Assembly: GCA_963854835.1 (NCBI GenBank)
Contig: OY978526.1
Span: 61,566,649-61,630,648, forward strand
Length of the DNA: 64,000 bases
Source: Megamerina dolium
Lineage: Eukaryota; Arthropoda; Insecta; Diptera; Megamerinidae
Direction: 5' to 3'
Each line of letters starts with the position of its first letter. The stretch's first letter is position 1. This document shows, one piece after another, positions 42,443 through 54,468 of this stretch. The position numbers were made by a program, and so were the translations under genes. The notes beneath the pieces were generated by a model. The model was not told where the DNA came from and did not search any database. It was given only the letters and a program-made list of their open reading frames with translations.

Positions 42443-44254
42443 GCTTACAGTCGGCTGGGGCCGACCAAATTATACCCTGCATATGTAGAGGTATATATAA
42501 AAAGTTTGCTCGTATATCCATCCTTTTCTTCCACTAATTTGTATAGGAGCTACATTAAGAACCAGGCTACCTCACCAATTTTTGAGGAATAATTTCTGCC
42601 TATAATACTAAACTACCTAGGTTGCAATGGGTTGACCTAGGCGTATTATTTAGTAAGTTATGGATGTTTTCATGTTTAAGATAAATCCGAGATTTTGTAC
42701 AGAAGCTATATAAAAAGTGGGCGTGGCTTATCTCTTTCTTGTATATCTAATTAATTTTTCAATATCAATCCACTCCTTAAATTTGGATGTCCTTCGCTGA
42801 ATAGTTTGTAAGTTATAGCGGTTTAAATTTTTTTAAATTTTCCAAACTTTGTTTGGTAGCTCCATTAAGAAGTGGGTGTGGCATGTTGATTTTATGTCAG
42901 ATTATTTTCGACTACCATATTAGCCGAAGTATTAATTATAATTGTTCTAGAGAGAAGGATGCAGAAGATACAGCTATTTCAATTTTAAAAAAATTCAGTC
43001 ATCCTGTATGGGAGCCACTATAAACAGTGGGCGTGGCAAGTCCATTTCCTGTGAGTCTAGTTGCTCTTACAATACTAATCCATACCTCAAATCTGGTTGT
43101 TCTACGCTGAATAGTTTGTAAGTTATGGTGGTTAACATTTCGTTTAATTTCCTCAACTTTCTATGGGAGCGCCAATAAGAAGTGGGCGTGGCACGCTGTT
43201 TTTTTGCAAGATTATTTCCGACTACGATATTAATCTAAGTGTCAATTATGGTTATTCTGGACAAAATATTGTAGAAGTTACAGCTGTTTCAATTTAAAAT
43301 TTGTATGGGGGCTACGATAAACAGTGGGCGTGGTGCGCCCATTTCCTGTGAGCATACTTGCTCGTACAATACTAATCCACACCTTAAATCTCGTTCTACG
43401 CTGAATAGTTTGCAAGTTATAACCGGTAATGATTTTGCAATGTTATTCTGTGGTTTTCCTTCCTTAAATAACGATATAACCTTCATCTTAAATTGATGAC
43501 TATAACGGACACGTTGCATTTTGGATTTCAATATGTTTGAAAGAACTGTGCGCTAAGAAAGACTTTTTTGTACTGAGTTAGATCAATGTTAATGCACAAA
43601 GCAGAAAAAACTCCGAAAAAGATCCGTTATTTTCTGAACAAAGAAATATCGAACACCTTTGCACTCCGAGTTGCTTAAGTTTTGCACAGATGAAATATGA
43701 GTATAATTTGTTTTTTGTTGTTTACAGTTAATTTCGTAAGAATACCGAACTTTTGTTGTTGTTGTTTTTTATGTATTTAATGAAGGAACAATTAAATATT
43801 AAAACATTCAATCTAAGCGCTTTTATTTTTTAGTAAATTTGAAATCAATGAGAGCACTATGCCAGTTGCTTAAGTTTTGCACAATACTGTATATTATGTG
43901 AGTTATAGCAAGTTAAAGATTTTGAAAATTCCGAGGTTAGTCGCTTTGAATGATTGGTGTGGGCGTGGCTATTGACCGATCATGCCCAATATCAATCCCC
44001 TCCGTACCCTAAGATCATAGGTTACTAGGCGCCAAATTTCGAAATAGCTCAATATTTACTCAAGTTATCGTGCGAACCAGCCAGATGACAGACAGACGGA
44101 CGGACGGACGGACGGACATCGTTAAATCGAAAATTTAAGCGATGTTGATCACGAATATATATCTATGTCTATATCTCCGGAGATATAGACATAGTGGACA
44201 CAAACATCTGACCGAAATGAATATACCTTGCATATTGCATTATGCAGGGTATAA
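42443..44254 (-). mobile_element. Helentron-associated (DINE-1/HINE-like) element, copy 2
   Basis: The same CTTACAGTCGGCTGGGGCCG start and TTATGCAGGGTATAA end as the copy at 8845-9951, with a GGACGGACGG microsatellite (about 44095-44118). It is longer because it has more GTGGGCGTGG-containing body modules (42.71, 42.87, 43.03, 43.18 and 43.32 kb) and an inserted Tc1-like relic. It lies inside the left arm of a palindromic element. Confidence 0.65.
43425..43889 (-). mobile_element. Tc1-like relic, 5' end only
   Basis: The outer end reads CAGTATTGTGCAAAACTTAA inward from 43889, next to TA. An inner direct repeat TGTGCAAAACTTAAGCAACT lies about 195 bp inside. ATG at 43519 then begins MQRVRYSHQFKMKVISLFKE, a transposase helix-turn-helix, which breaks off at about 43425 where helentron-like sequence resumes. 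The rest of the element has been deleted. Confidence 0.75.
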
Positions 44255-45083
44255 CAAGTAAATAAAGTGGATCTAAATATATAAATAAAAGCGAAGTGGT
44301 TTCACGTTTTCATTACAAGTTTTATTGTGCACATATGTATACATGTATAAATATCTAAAAAAAAAAATTATTAATTATATCAATAATTTAAAAAGAATTA
44401 AAAAAGAATTAATAAAAACTAAAAACTAATAAACTATGAGCAACCCATTTCCATTAATTGCATTAAAAGTATTTTCAAGCGAATCCAATTGAACCACGAG
44501 TTCTTCGGCAGGTTTTCTCTCAGGTGATTTACCCATGTATTACTTGAATCAGCACCATGGTGAATCGCAATATCTTCCACTTCGTGTAGTAACACGTATT
44601 GTGCTGAACATAACGCCTGGGAAAATTGTAGATGATTATATAATATCGTATATGCATTTCTACTTGATGTTGATAACGCAATTAATGGAAATGGGTTGCT
44701 CATAACAATTTAATTTGTACAAAAACATATTTGTATTTTAATATTTATATATGAAAACATGAAACCACTTCGCTTTTATTTATATATTTAGATCCATGGC
44801 TTTTCCACTTAGGCAACTTCTGGTCACTTTAGGTTACAAAGATATTTTCGCGGTATATTTATTTACTTGCTTCTTCTATTATTTTTCTTAATAAAGTAAT
44901 AAATATTGCTTATTTTACAATTTTGTATAAACGTTCGCAGTTTTATTTACCTTTTATATGTGATTTTGACACTTCTTATTGCCTACTATTCGTACTCTTT
45001 CGTTTATGACGTCACAGGACGCAATCTGTATTTCTAACATTCTTGATATCGTATATGCATTTCTGCTTGAGGTTGATAAAATC

Positions 45084-46583
45084 ACCATTTATGAAATGGT
45101 CCTTGCAAATAACACTATTTTTGTGGTTGAAATGACTTAATCGCCTAATCCACTTTTTTGCAAATCCACATCACACGGAAGGGTAAAAGGTTCTGTAATA
45201 ACGATTTGTCAGATATATCGTTATTGCAACTCGCCAGTGCACGCTTCATTTATAAAAACCACATTTTTTTCAAAGAAAATTGTTTTAAGTAAGCGTGTAC
45301 TATGCAAATGCAAGAATTATAAACATTTATTTCCCTTTCCGGTTAAATTTTTTTTCGTTTATGACGTCAGCATTCGAACAGCATACTTGCAAACTCAAAC
45401 CAAAAAAGATAACTGTTCACTCAGGGCGCAATTTCTTTATTGTTATAAAAAAGGGAAAAAATTACTTGAATATGTACACTGAAAAAAGAGTTCTTCATTT
45501 TATCTGTAGTGAAAAAACAAAAAAAAAAACAAAATTACTCCAAACGTCCTTTAAATTTTCCATGATCCTTCCAATAGATTATCCAAATTTATGTCGAGGT
45601 CACTTGCAGACAATTTTAATGAAGCCTCCAATGTTCAGAATAATAATAAGAATAAAACATATTAATAATAATAATACTAATAAGAATAAAGTAATACATT
45701 TTTTTCAGTGCTTCTCAATCCACAAATCATACGTTCGACAACAACAGAATTTACTTTGAAGACAACTGTCGCGTATGTGTACCAACAAAGCATACGAAAG
45801 TGTTGTTGCTTTGACTATAGCATGCACAAAAAAGAAACATAATATGTGAACAAGATAATATTGTTTGTGTATTTCGTAGTTCTTTGTACGGAGTGCTTGG
45901 AGTGTAATGAGAATGTACAGCATACGACTAAATGCATTTACAAAAAAAGTGCTTCAAGTGCATAGCCAGGACATCAATAGGTTCGTTTTCGTACTTTCCA
46001 ATAAAAATTATCCAGCAAAAAAATGTCTCAGAAATTAATAGCATTCGTTCGTAGAGAAAAAAATATATGAAAAATTTGCAAGTTTTTGGGGTACGAGAAC
46101 GCAAAAATTGTGATAGTTTGTAATAACTTAATAACTTTTGATAACTTGGAGTACAAGAACACTCCTAATGCTATAAGGATAACATTTCTTTATCGCTGAT
46201 CGGTTCTCAGTAAATTTGACAGAACCTTGAATTTGTGTTAGTCTTTACTTTTTTTGTGTTTTCTGAACGTCGATAATTTTTTCTGTCCTCTCTTCCATTC
46301 GTGTTTACAACAGTCTGGGCTTGCGGTACCTGTATAATGAGAATGTTACTGCTTAAATTTCAAATATAATTTAAAAACATCTCTGTTTTTAATGCAAAAT
46401 TAATACAACTGTCAATTTCTTCTCCACAATTGGCTCATTCGAAATATTTTCTTCTTCGATAGTTGACGTTTTTTTCGGTGTGAATGTGAATATCACTTTT
46501 TCATATGAGAAAAAATTGTATCTTCAAAATTTAAACGTAAAAATACATTTATATTTTGATTTTTAAACAGATTAACATTGGCG
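45084..46583. other. Intergenic sequence and probable 5' region of the succinyl-CoA ligase gene
   Basis: No domain was seen in the short frames at 45.2-45.9 kb. A TTTTTAAACAG acceptor-like site at 46560-46570, 14 bp before the ligase ATG, could mark the end of a 5' UTR intron. Confidence 0.4.
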
Positions 46584-49440
46584 ATGGCTTTATTTTTATC
46601 GCGTACGGCCTTATTGTCCGAAATTATTAATCCCAAAGTCGGAAATAAGGTAATATGGAGACAAATATTTTCACGAATTGAATATTTTTTTACATAATTG
46701 GTAAGAAGCAGAAATGAAATGTATGTGCATTAATGAAAGTGTCATATGAGGTGTTTTTTTTTTTGGGTGTTGTGGGGGGAAGTCAACGAAGAGGGTGATA
46801 ATAATAGCAAATACTTCGTTGTTGTGGAATATCTAAATACAGCGTCCTATATTATGTTATATTTATGAAAAAATCTTGAACTTAGATTTTAATGACGTAA
46901 CGAATATTGAGCTTAAATACTTTTTTTGTGATGGCCTCGGCAGCGACATTGAAATTAATTCGACATAGAGGCAGTGAAATAAAATTTGCAAATCAGCAAC
47001 AATTTACTGTCGAACTATTGAGATATTCATACGTGTACATATGTCCGAGTATATAACCGGCGGAATATATATAATTACATTCTGTAGTAAATTCTATTGC
47101 TTGTCATTGCTAACATTTTTGGTTTTTAAAATGTAAAAGTCATATCTATATATAGTTATAAATCTTAGGATTTAAATGATTTAAGTTTTATTTATGAATT
47201 AATTGATGAGTGAGTTTAAATTTCGTCATGACAATTCTTATTAATTGTGTAAATTTTTTTTAATTTTATAGATCTTGGGACTAGCAAGTGCAGGAGTTTG
47301 TCAACAAAAACGTAATTTAAACGTACAGGAACATGTATCGTATACACTATTGAACGAAGCTGGAATACCAACACCAAAGTGAGTGTATTAATATTCAAAA
47401 ATCAATAGGTTTTTAAAATGTACCAATTTTTTTCTTTTTTTGCCTGATATCCACTATATACACTATATTTTTAAAATCTAATTTTTATGTACATATGTAT
47501 ATTTTCATACATTTACATCTCCTCGACTCACTTTATCATATTATGCGATATGTAAAAATAACTATTTCTCTTCTATTCTCGTCTAATGTAATTTATTTGT
47601 AATTTATTTCTATTGAGATCATTACCACTTATTTATACACGAATTATACATGCGTTTAGTAGTTTTGAATTTGTCTCTTGCATTCACGTGAACAGAGTTT
47701 CTAATGAACTAGCCAAATTATTTACTAATGCTTTTTGTGAGTTAGTGAGTGTATGTAGTAGAGAAAATATTGACCTTTGAATTGCTTACGCTCCACATAT
47801 AATAGACTTTGCCTTGTTGATGAAGGCAATTGTTGATTGTTTCTGCATACACACATGCACAAACAAGTACAATATAAACAAATAAGTATTATAATTAAAC
47901 AAAGCTTATCTGCATTTAAATAAATGTATGTGTATACTTAGTTTTATTATAGTATTGTATTATTAATATTGTTCTATTCGTTTATATTACAGATTCGGAG
48001 TTGCGAAAAATGCAAAAGAAGCTGAAGATATTGCTAAAAGTCTTAATACTAGAGATTTAGTATTGAAGGCGCAAGTTTTAGCAGGTGGTCGTGGCAAAGG
48101 TAGCTTCAAGAATGGTCTTAAGGGAGGTGTACGAGTTGTAAATACGTAAGTTCTTCTATATATAGAATAAATAAAGATATATTTTCAAAAATTAATAAAC
48201 GCAATTATTGTTTTCCTTTCAGACCTAAAGAAGCACAAGAAATTGGCGCTAAAATGATTAATCAACTTTTGGTTACCAAGCAGACTGGTGCTGCTGGTCG
48301 TATTTGCAATTCTGTAATGGTAGCCGAGCGTAAATTTCCAAGAAGGGAATTCTATTTTGCTGTTATGATGGAGCGTGCCTTTAATGTAATGAAAAATTAA
48401 AATGATATTAATTGAATTTATGTTAACAATAGAACCGTTTTTAAAATAGGGTCCTGTTATTATTGCTTCGTCTCAAGGTGGAGTCAACATTGAGGAGGTA
48501 GCCGCCGAGAATCCCGAAGCCATTGTTTATGAGCCAGTCGATATTAAAAACGGCTTGACCGAAGAACAAGCATTGAAAGTGGTTAAAGCTGTTGGCTTGG
48601 CAGAAGAAGCCGAATGTACCGTGGAAATGTTAATGAATATGTATAGGCTGTTTGTTGAAAAGGATGCTTTACTAATTGAAATCAATCCTTATGCTGAAGA
48701 TGCTATGGGTGGTTGTAAGTACAAGTATATATAGTGAATGTAGAAGAATATTTTATAATTCGATAATTTTAAATATTTTAGATTTTGCACTTGATGCCAA
48801 ATTTCGTTTCGATGATAATGCGGAATTCCGTCAAAAGGAATTGTTTGCGCTACGTGATTGGACACAAGAGGATCCCAAAGAAGTTGAAGCAGCTAAATAT
48901 GATTTGAATTATATCGCTTTGGACGGTACAATCGGTTGTATGGTCAATGGTGCTGGTCTCGCTATGGCCACTATGGATATTATTAAATTATATGGTGGTG
49001 ATCCAGCCAATTTCTTGGATGTTGGTGGAGGTGCCACTGCACAAGCAGTCAAAGAAGCTTTCAAAATTATTACTTCCGATCCCAAGGTACATTGTATATT
49101 GGTGAACATATTCGGTGGTATTATGCGTTGTGATGTTATTGCCGAGGGTATTATTGCTGCTGCCAAAGATTTAAATATGAAAATGCCCATTGTGGTTAGA
49201 TTGCAGGTATGTATATGAGTAATATGTGTGCATGAACATCTTCTAATTTAATTATTTCTTCCATAGGGCACCAATGTGAATGAGGCACGTGAACTGATTC
49301 GTAAATCGGGTCTACGTATTATACCACGTCACGATTTGGATGAGGCAGCCAATTTATCTGTACATTTGGCGAAAATTGTACACTTAGCACGTGAAATGAA
49401 AATGGATGTTAGCTTCGAGATTCCGGATAGCGTGAAGTAA
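46584..49440 (+). CDS. Succinyl-CoA ligase [ADP-forming] subunit beta, mitochondrial
   Basis: Seven exons join in phase: 46584-46649, 47272-47378, 47993-48145, 48223-48385, 48450-48714, 48782-49206, 49267-49440, giving 450 residues (human SUCLA2 is 463). The N-terminus ([18 protein letters not shown], later [12 protein letters not shown]) fits a mitochondrial presequence before the mature start. The ATP-grasp fold is recognisable: [54 protein letters not shown] and [20 protein letters not shown]. The C-terminal CoA-ligase domain has [16 protein letters not shown] and [16 protein letters not shown]. It converts succinyl-CoA, ADP and phosphate to succinate and ATP in the TCA cycle, as a heterodimer with the alpha subunit. 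The Drosophila homologue is, from memory, CG11963 (skap). No lesions are seen. Confidence 0.96.
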
Positions 49441-50157
49441 CTTAATACTGCACTCTTTATCTACTCTATTCAGAACATAAACAAACTCACATATATACAC
49501 CATTGCGTATAACTGGCTATACAATTAGATAGACATATAAAGTAATGAGAAATCAAATTCAAACATAGAAGATTGTTCACAGAACTAGAATACAAAGCAT
49601 AGAAGATATAAATTAATTAAAACTGATTAGTACTTTTATCAGCACTGTTTTTTTTTTTTTTTTTTTGTCGAAAATATTGTAAATGTTGTATATTTCTTTT
49701 CCTTGCAATGCAAATAATTGTTCAAGACTTGAATCAATATACAAATGATACTCTTATATTATTAAATAATCGCATATGTACACAACGTGGTACTACAAGT
49801 AGCCAATCGTGACAAAAGCTCTATACACATACAAAAAAGGCCACATTAATAAGTTTTTTGTTTTTCAATTTGCAACAGGCCTTTTTGTTGTTCCTGTCTT
49901 TGATAATATTTTAAACAAATAAAAAACAAACAAATTACATCATATTAGTAATTTTTGTGTGTAATATGTTATATTAATATGATTTATTGTTTTGCGCACT
50001 TTTAATTTATTGCTTAAAGCTATTATTTTAATTTTATTTTAAGTTTACTCAAGTAGTTTCAAGAATATACACTTAGTTACAAACAATATATATCTTATTT
50101 TTGTTTGTCGTTTGTACTCATTACAAATCTATTGACAACACTTTTCATTTTCATCAG
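49441..50157. other. 3' UTR of the ligase gene and spacer
   Basis: AT-rich, with a 20-T run at about 49648-49667. AATAAA at about 49918-49924 may be the ligase polyadenylation signal. A possible first exon of the following don juan-like gene was not found. Confidence 0.45.
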
Positions 50158-50575
50158 TGATGGAGATGGTAAAGGTGGTTCCGGTGGTAAATGTTCAAAT
50201 TTGCTCTCCAGTACAGAGTCGGATGCATTGAGTGAAAAAGCTAAAGAAGCGACAAAAGGCAAAAGTGACAAAAAATCAAGTAGCTCAAGTTCTTGCGACA
50301 AGAAATCAGATAGGGCAGATTCCAAGAAAAAATCTAATCCATGTGTCAGTTCAAGTTCGAAATCTACAAAGCCGTCGGCAGGAAAAGGTGGCGATTCCAG
50401 CAAAAAGCCAGGCACAGTGTCATGCTCTAGTCCAAGTTCAAAGCAAACCAAAGGCAAGAAGTCAAGCACAGATCCATGTGCAGGCAAAGGTGCAAAGAAA
50501 TCTGAAAAACCAAAGAAGGATCCATGCGCAAAAAAATCTGAAAAATCAAAAAAGGATCCATGCGCAAAAAAATAA
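50158..50575 (+). CDS. Lys/Ser/Cys-rich don juan-like protein, last exon (partial)
   Basis: After an acceptor-like site (TTTTCATCAG, AG at 50156-50157) an open frame of about 138 residues runs to a stop at 50573-50575. No in-frame ATG lies upstream, so an earlier exon is needed. It is highly basic, with Ser runs and repeated motifs at the end: STDPCAGKGAKK, KKDPCAKKSEK, KKDPCAKK. Don juan proteins of Drosophila, Lys-rich proteins of sperm mitochondrial derivatives and tails, carry DPCKKK repeats, so a testis-expressed homologue is likely. It lies between the ligase 3' end and the CTNNBL1 3' end. A similar-length frame on the opposite strand is a shadow. If the acceptor is wrong, the frame is open back to about 50105. 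Confidence 0.6.
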
Positions 50576-50795
50576 TGTAACGAGTGGCCAATCACAGAAA
50601 TTCACTTATATTTGTTAATTATTTACTCTACATGGAAATTTAAAAAATACGTTTTTCAAAATTTATAGTGTGGCGATTGACCATTCACATAATGAAGTAA
50701 TAATAGTAGTTTTTATTACCGCATAAAAAGATTCTTTACAAATATTTATACTTTACTGAATATACTGAAGAATACAAGTTGCATGAATAGGAAAT

Positions 50796-52774
50796 TTAGA
50801 AACGATCAATAAGTGATAGTATATGTGATTGTTCTTGCTCCTTCCAGTCGGTGTCTCCCTCGTCACCTAAATTACCTGCATATTCTGCAAAATAAGTAGA
50901 AAGTAAGAATTTGCTAATATAGCAACAATCGCATATTACCTCGCATAACAATTCTTATGGTTTTCATTGAAGCACCACGCAAATTTAAAATCTGTACAAC
51001 ACGCTGCTTAACCGTGTCGGATGTTGTACTAACTTCCAATATAATATAGTCGATCATTTGTAATGTAAAAAGACCGCTAGTTAAGCGTTTAATGTAATTA
51101 TTTTCAGTTTCTTCATCTTCATCGATATTGGAATCCTTTCAAATAGAAATATCGAATTGAAAATATATCACATGAAAAATGCATAGCAGATACACACCTT
51201 TTGCTGCTGATCAATATCTCTATCGATAGCTTCCACCTTATCGAGATATTTTAAATGCAACTCTAATAGTCGATCAATTTTCTCATGATCATTTTCTGTA
51301 AATTTCGACAGTAGACGTTGTCGTTGTGCTCCCTTGCAATTTCTCAACATTGAAGCAATTACCGCACACACGTGCTCCTCATGTTCGTCGGTCGATAGCA
51401 GACGTTTCTTATTGCGCTTAGGTGTTTTCATGAATAGTGGAAATATTGTACGCAATCCCAAAATATCTACAAATTTATTACAATTTTCACGACCATCCGG
51501 CCCGGACATAGCATGATCAAGCACTTTCAGTGAACCATTTCGTGACATTTTCTTTTCGCGCAACATCAAATTCATCAACTGTAGACCTTCACCTTTGAGG
51601 AAACGTTCACGATTCTCTTTCGCCATTAGAGCGCAGCATAAACAATTGAAGAGATTCTCCATATACTCTTGCTCCTCTGAGCTTGCAGGATCATGTCGTT
51701 TATACACCGCCAATTGTTGCAACAATACATCGATGCCATCAAGTGTGCCCAGCATGAGGCGATTTTCATTATTCGTTTGTATGAGTATCGAAAGTATTTC
51801 ACTGCAATACAATTTATTTGGTTCGAACGGTGATTTCTGTTTCAACTTTTTCAATATCCAAGCAAGTAAACCTTGTTCTGCTGCCTCACGTACAACATCA
51901 CTATGCATTTCGGTAAGATTTTCCACAATTGACAATGAGTTGTGAATTCCGTCGGCTTCTTCTTTAACATCCTCGTTCAGACGATCAAGATTTTGCACAA
52001 GCAACGCAACAACTTGTTGTCTGCGTAATGCCTCTATTAAAACTTCAGCACCTTCAGAGCTTTCACCTAATGTATCGGTATACAGGCGTACGTATTAGTA
52101 TTAAGAGACACACTATGAAAGAAAACATGTACCCACCTAGAATATCTACATCGGTTACCTCTTGCAACATATCAACAATAGCTACTGCTATATCGGTGTT
52201 AGGATGTGCCAACAATTCCAATAGACTAGATATACCATTTAATTCAACTAATGTTGGATATAAATCCGGTACTGTTGCTATTGCCTTTAACTCTTGTATC
52301 ACCGAATGCAATTCCAGTTCGGAATCCATAAATTTTTCTGGATTATCGGGAAATTTTATACGCATTTCTTGATTTTTCAAATGACGTTTCTCGAATACTA
52401 ATATCAACTTTTTCAAACTCGCCTCGTCAAGTACATCACCTTCGGCTTCACCATTCTCAACATATTTCAGTATATTTAGACGTTCTTCTTCGGTCAATTG
52501 TGGATCCCATCCTAGTTGTGCTGCATCGATTATTGTTTCCGGTTTAACAAAATCTGCCGCCTCTTTGGCTCGTGCTATGCGACGCATACGTTTTGCTTTT
52601 TCGTCATGCTTGGAACTTGGTGTATCTGAAGCAGTAAAATCATCATCATCTTCATGCGGTCGCTTGGGTGTTTGTTCGGGCTGTGTAATACAAGCATAGC
52701 GGTGTATTCATTTTAAATTTTTGAAAGGGATGAAGTTTACCTACTTTAAAAGACAGTAGTTCTCCGATATCCAT
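50796..52774 (-). CDS. Beta-catenin-like protein 1 (CTNNBL1)
   Basis: Five coding exons on the minus strand join in phase: 52774-52745, 52680-52137, 52066-51198, 51135-50940, 50884-50796, giving 575 residues (human 563). It opens with MDIGELLSFK (human MDVGELLSY). An acidic/Lys-rich segment follows, then IKFPDNPEKFMDSELELHSV. Armadillo-type helices follow with KEEADGIHNSLSIVENLTEM, PNKLYCSEILSILIQTNNEN, FLKGEGLQLMNLMLREKKMS, ILGLRTIFPLFMKTP and LLSKFTENDHEKIDRLLELH. The end is LSLIDRF. CTNNBL1 associates with the Prp19/CDC5L spliceosomal complex in the nucleus. A GT-AG intron at about 52826-52921 probably splits the 5' UTR. The Drosophila homologue is CG11964 from memory. The gene is convergent with the ligase. 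Confidence 0.95.
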
Positions 52775-52921
52775 TATAAAGTTCACAAATCGTTTCCTTT
52801 ATTGATTACAGCTTTCAATTGTTAGCTGAAACAAATAAATCTTAATATATAATCTTATTTATTCGATTTGTTACACATATTTTGTCAAATATTTGTTGCG
52901 AAAAAAGAAGGAATTCCTTAC

Positions 52922-53277
52922 CAAATCAGTTGTAAACAAATTGTTTTTTGACAGCGTTCATGTGACGTTAGTGATGGCTGTAAGCAAGAGTCTGAGTTAT
53001 CGATAAAGATATCCAAAAAAAAAGAATCACACACGTCGTTGTTACAAAGATAAAAGAATAACAAGAGTAGACGGATAATAATTTCTGCCGCAAATTCATC
53101 TGTAGGAAATATAGTTGCATGGTAGCATTATAAGTGATTGTGCAATAACCAAGTAAATCGAATGCCATCGTATAAATTTGCTCTCTAAATGTATTCTTTT
53201 AATGAGTGAAATACAACAGTTGCAAATAGTTGCAAATTTTTGAGAATTTTTATAGATGAACCACAAATTGACATATT
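52922..53277. other. Upstream region of CTNNBL1
   Basis: Contains the probable first 5' UTR exon of CTNNBL1 (from 52922 upward). No promoter motif can be assigned. No other gene was seen. Confidence 0.4.
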
Positions 53278-54465
53278 CAGCCCGATTCTGAATAACATTT
53301 TCCCGGGAATTTTTCCCTTTTCCCTATTCTTGTATTCTGAATATAAATTCCCCGGGAGTTTTTCCCTTTTCCCTTTCCTCCAATTCTAAAAGAAATTCGA
53401 AATCGGGAATTTCTTCCCTGGGAAAAAGTAAGCATTCCGAATGTAAATAAAAGGGAGAATGTGATGACATTTATTGAAAATTATTCCGCCAACTATCTGC
53501 AAGGGAGTTGTATGCAAAAATGTAAGTATTTAATTATTTTCGTAGAAAATGGAATAAATGTTGTTATTTATTAAATAAATAACATTATTTATTACTATTA
53601 CATATATTATTATGGCATTATTCTTACTTTCAGGTCAAAAACAACGAACAAGTTCCAGTTCGATCTTATGCTAAACGCAATGCAATCACATTCCGACATT
53701 GCGCGTGGGTTCTATAAAGGAAACAGGGAGGAGCTCACCAGATTTTGGCGGAATTTGGAGGTGGAATTAAATTCGTATTATTGCTACGAATATGCGTCCC
53801 ATCAATACATCCTATAACACCTGGAATGCCGTGCTTCATATAAAAGGCTAATGCTATTTTCCTTTTTTCTATAGCCGTTTTGGAAAATTTTATCCATTTT
53901 GGTCATACATTTTCTTCAAAAATATTTATGACCTCCGTCAACACTTTGCTGAAGCTACACTGGGCCAAAGACACATCACAATCTTTCCCTATCCCTGCGA
54001 ATGCCTTTTTGGGCTGAATATGCGACGACAACACATCCAGCAGATACATAAAAGCGGGCTTGTTCACTCTATAATATTTTTCAAATAATTTTTAAAATGA
54101 ATAATTATAATTACAATGTATCCGGCAGTTCAAGCCGATTTGACGCGTCGCGTAACTGCCTCCTTTGTTGTTGCTTCTCTCGCTCCTGTTCCTCTGCTAG
54201 CAATCTAAATGCTATGCTATACATAATTTTTTTATAGTTTGTACACAATTCTATTGTTTTTATATTTATTTATTTAGAATTATTGTTAAAATGTAACAAA
54301 TAAATTGCACTTCTTATTCAAAAACAAACCACAATAGGTAAAACAGCTGTCTTCGAAAATTCGAAATTCTCTTTCCCTTTGTATTCTGTTCCCTGATTGT
54401 TTAGAATAGGAGGAATTTATTCTCGGGAAAGATCAAATTCCCCGGGAATATTCAGAATCGGGCTG
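53278..54465. mobile_element. PIF/Harbinger element with both genes decayed
   Basis: Inverted ends CAGCCCGATTCTGAATA are flanked by ATT on both sides, giving 1,188 bp with CCCGGGAATTT repeated near both ends. On minus, ATG at about 54225 reads MYSIAFRLLAEEQEREKQQQ. The frame continues into FMYLLDVLSSHIQPKKAFAG, FSKVLTEVINIFEENV, a TGA stop, PKWIKFSKTAIEKRKIALAF and GIPGVIGCIDGTHI, the HARBI1-type nuclease with the first Asp of the DDE triad. The C-terminal part is missing. On plus, an exon after CTTTCAG (53635) reads FDLMLNAMQSHSDIARGFYK and ELTRFWRNLEVELN, the Myb/MADF-like second protein of Harbinger elements. Two-gene layout and 3-bp duplication agree with the superfamily. Confidence 0.88.
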
Positions 54466-54468
54466 ATT

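Larger units (their letters stand above)
42261..45046. mobile_element. Interrupted palindromic (fold-back) element
   Basis: The left arm begins TCAAGAATGATAGAAATACA at 42261. The right arm ends with its complement at 45046. The arms match over about 180 bp (to 42442), including TGACGTCATAAAC and GCGAACGTTTAT, where the left arm is broken by a helentron-like element (42443-44254). It then resumes with AAGTAAATAAA and GGATCTAAATATATAAATAA, matching 44748-44800. A further inner pair, ATGAGCAACCCATTTCCATT, occurs at 44435 on plus and 44703 on minus. Without the insert the element is about 975 bp. About 60 bp of the left arm has been lost. No coding function was recognised. Confidence 0.8.

Noticed and set aside
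44434..44703. 89-codon minus-strand frame inside the palindrome, opening with MSNPFPLIALS
   Set aside because: The start region is mirrored on the plus strand by the palindrome, and no domain is recognised; probably fortuitous.
45295..45759. 154-codon plus-strand frame
   Set aside because: Low-complexity Lys/Asn/Phe codons in AT-rich DNA, alternative start, no recognisable domain.
50095..50595. 166-codon minus-strand frame opposite the don juan-like exon
   Set aside because: It is the complement of a Lys/Ser-rich coding frame; it has no domain, and the plus frame has meaningful DPCAKK repeats.
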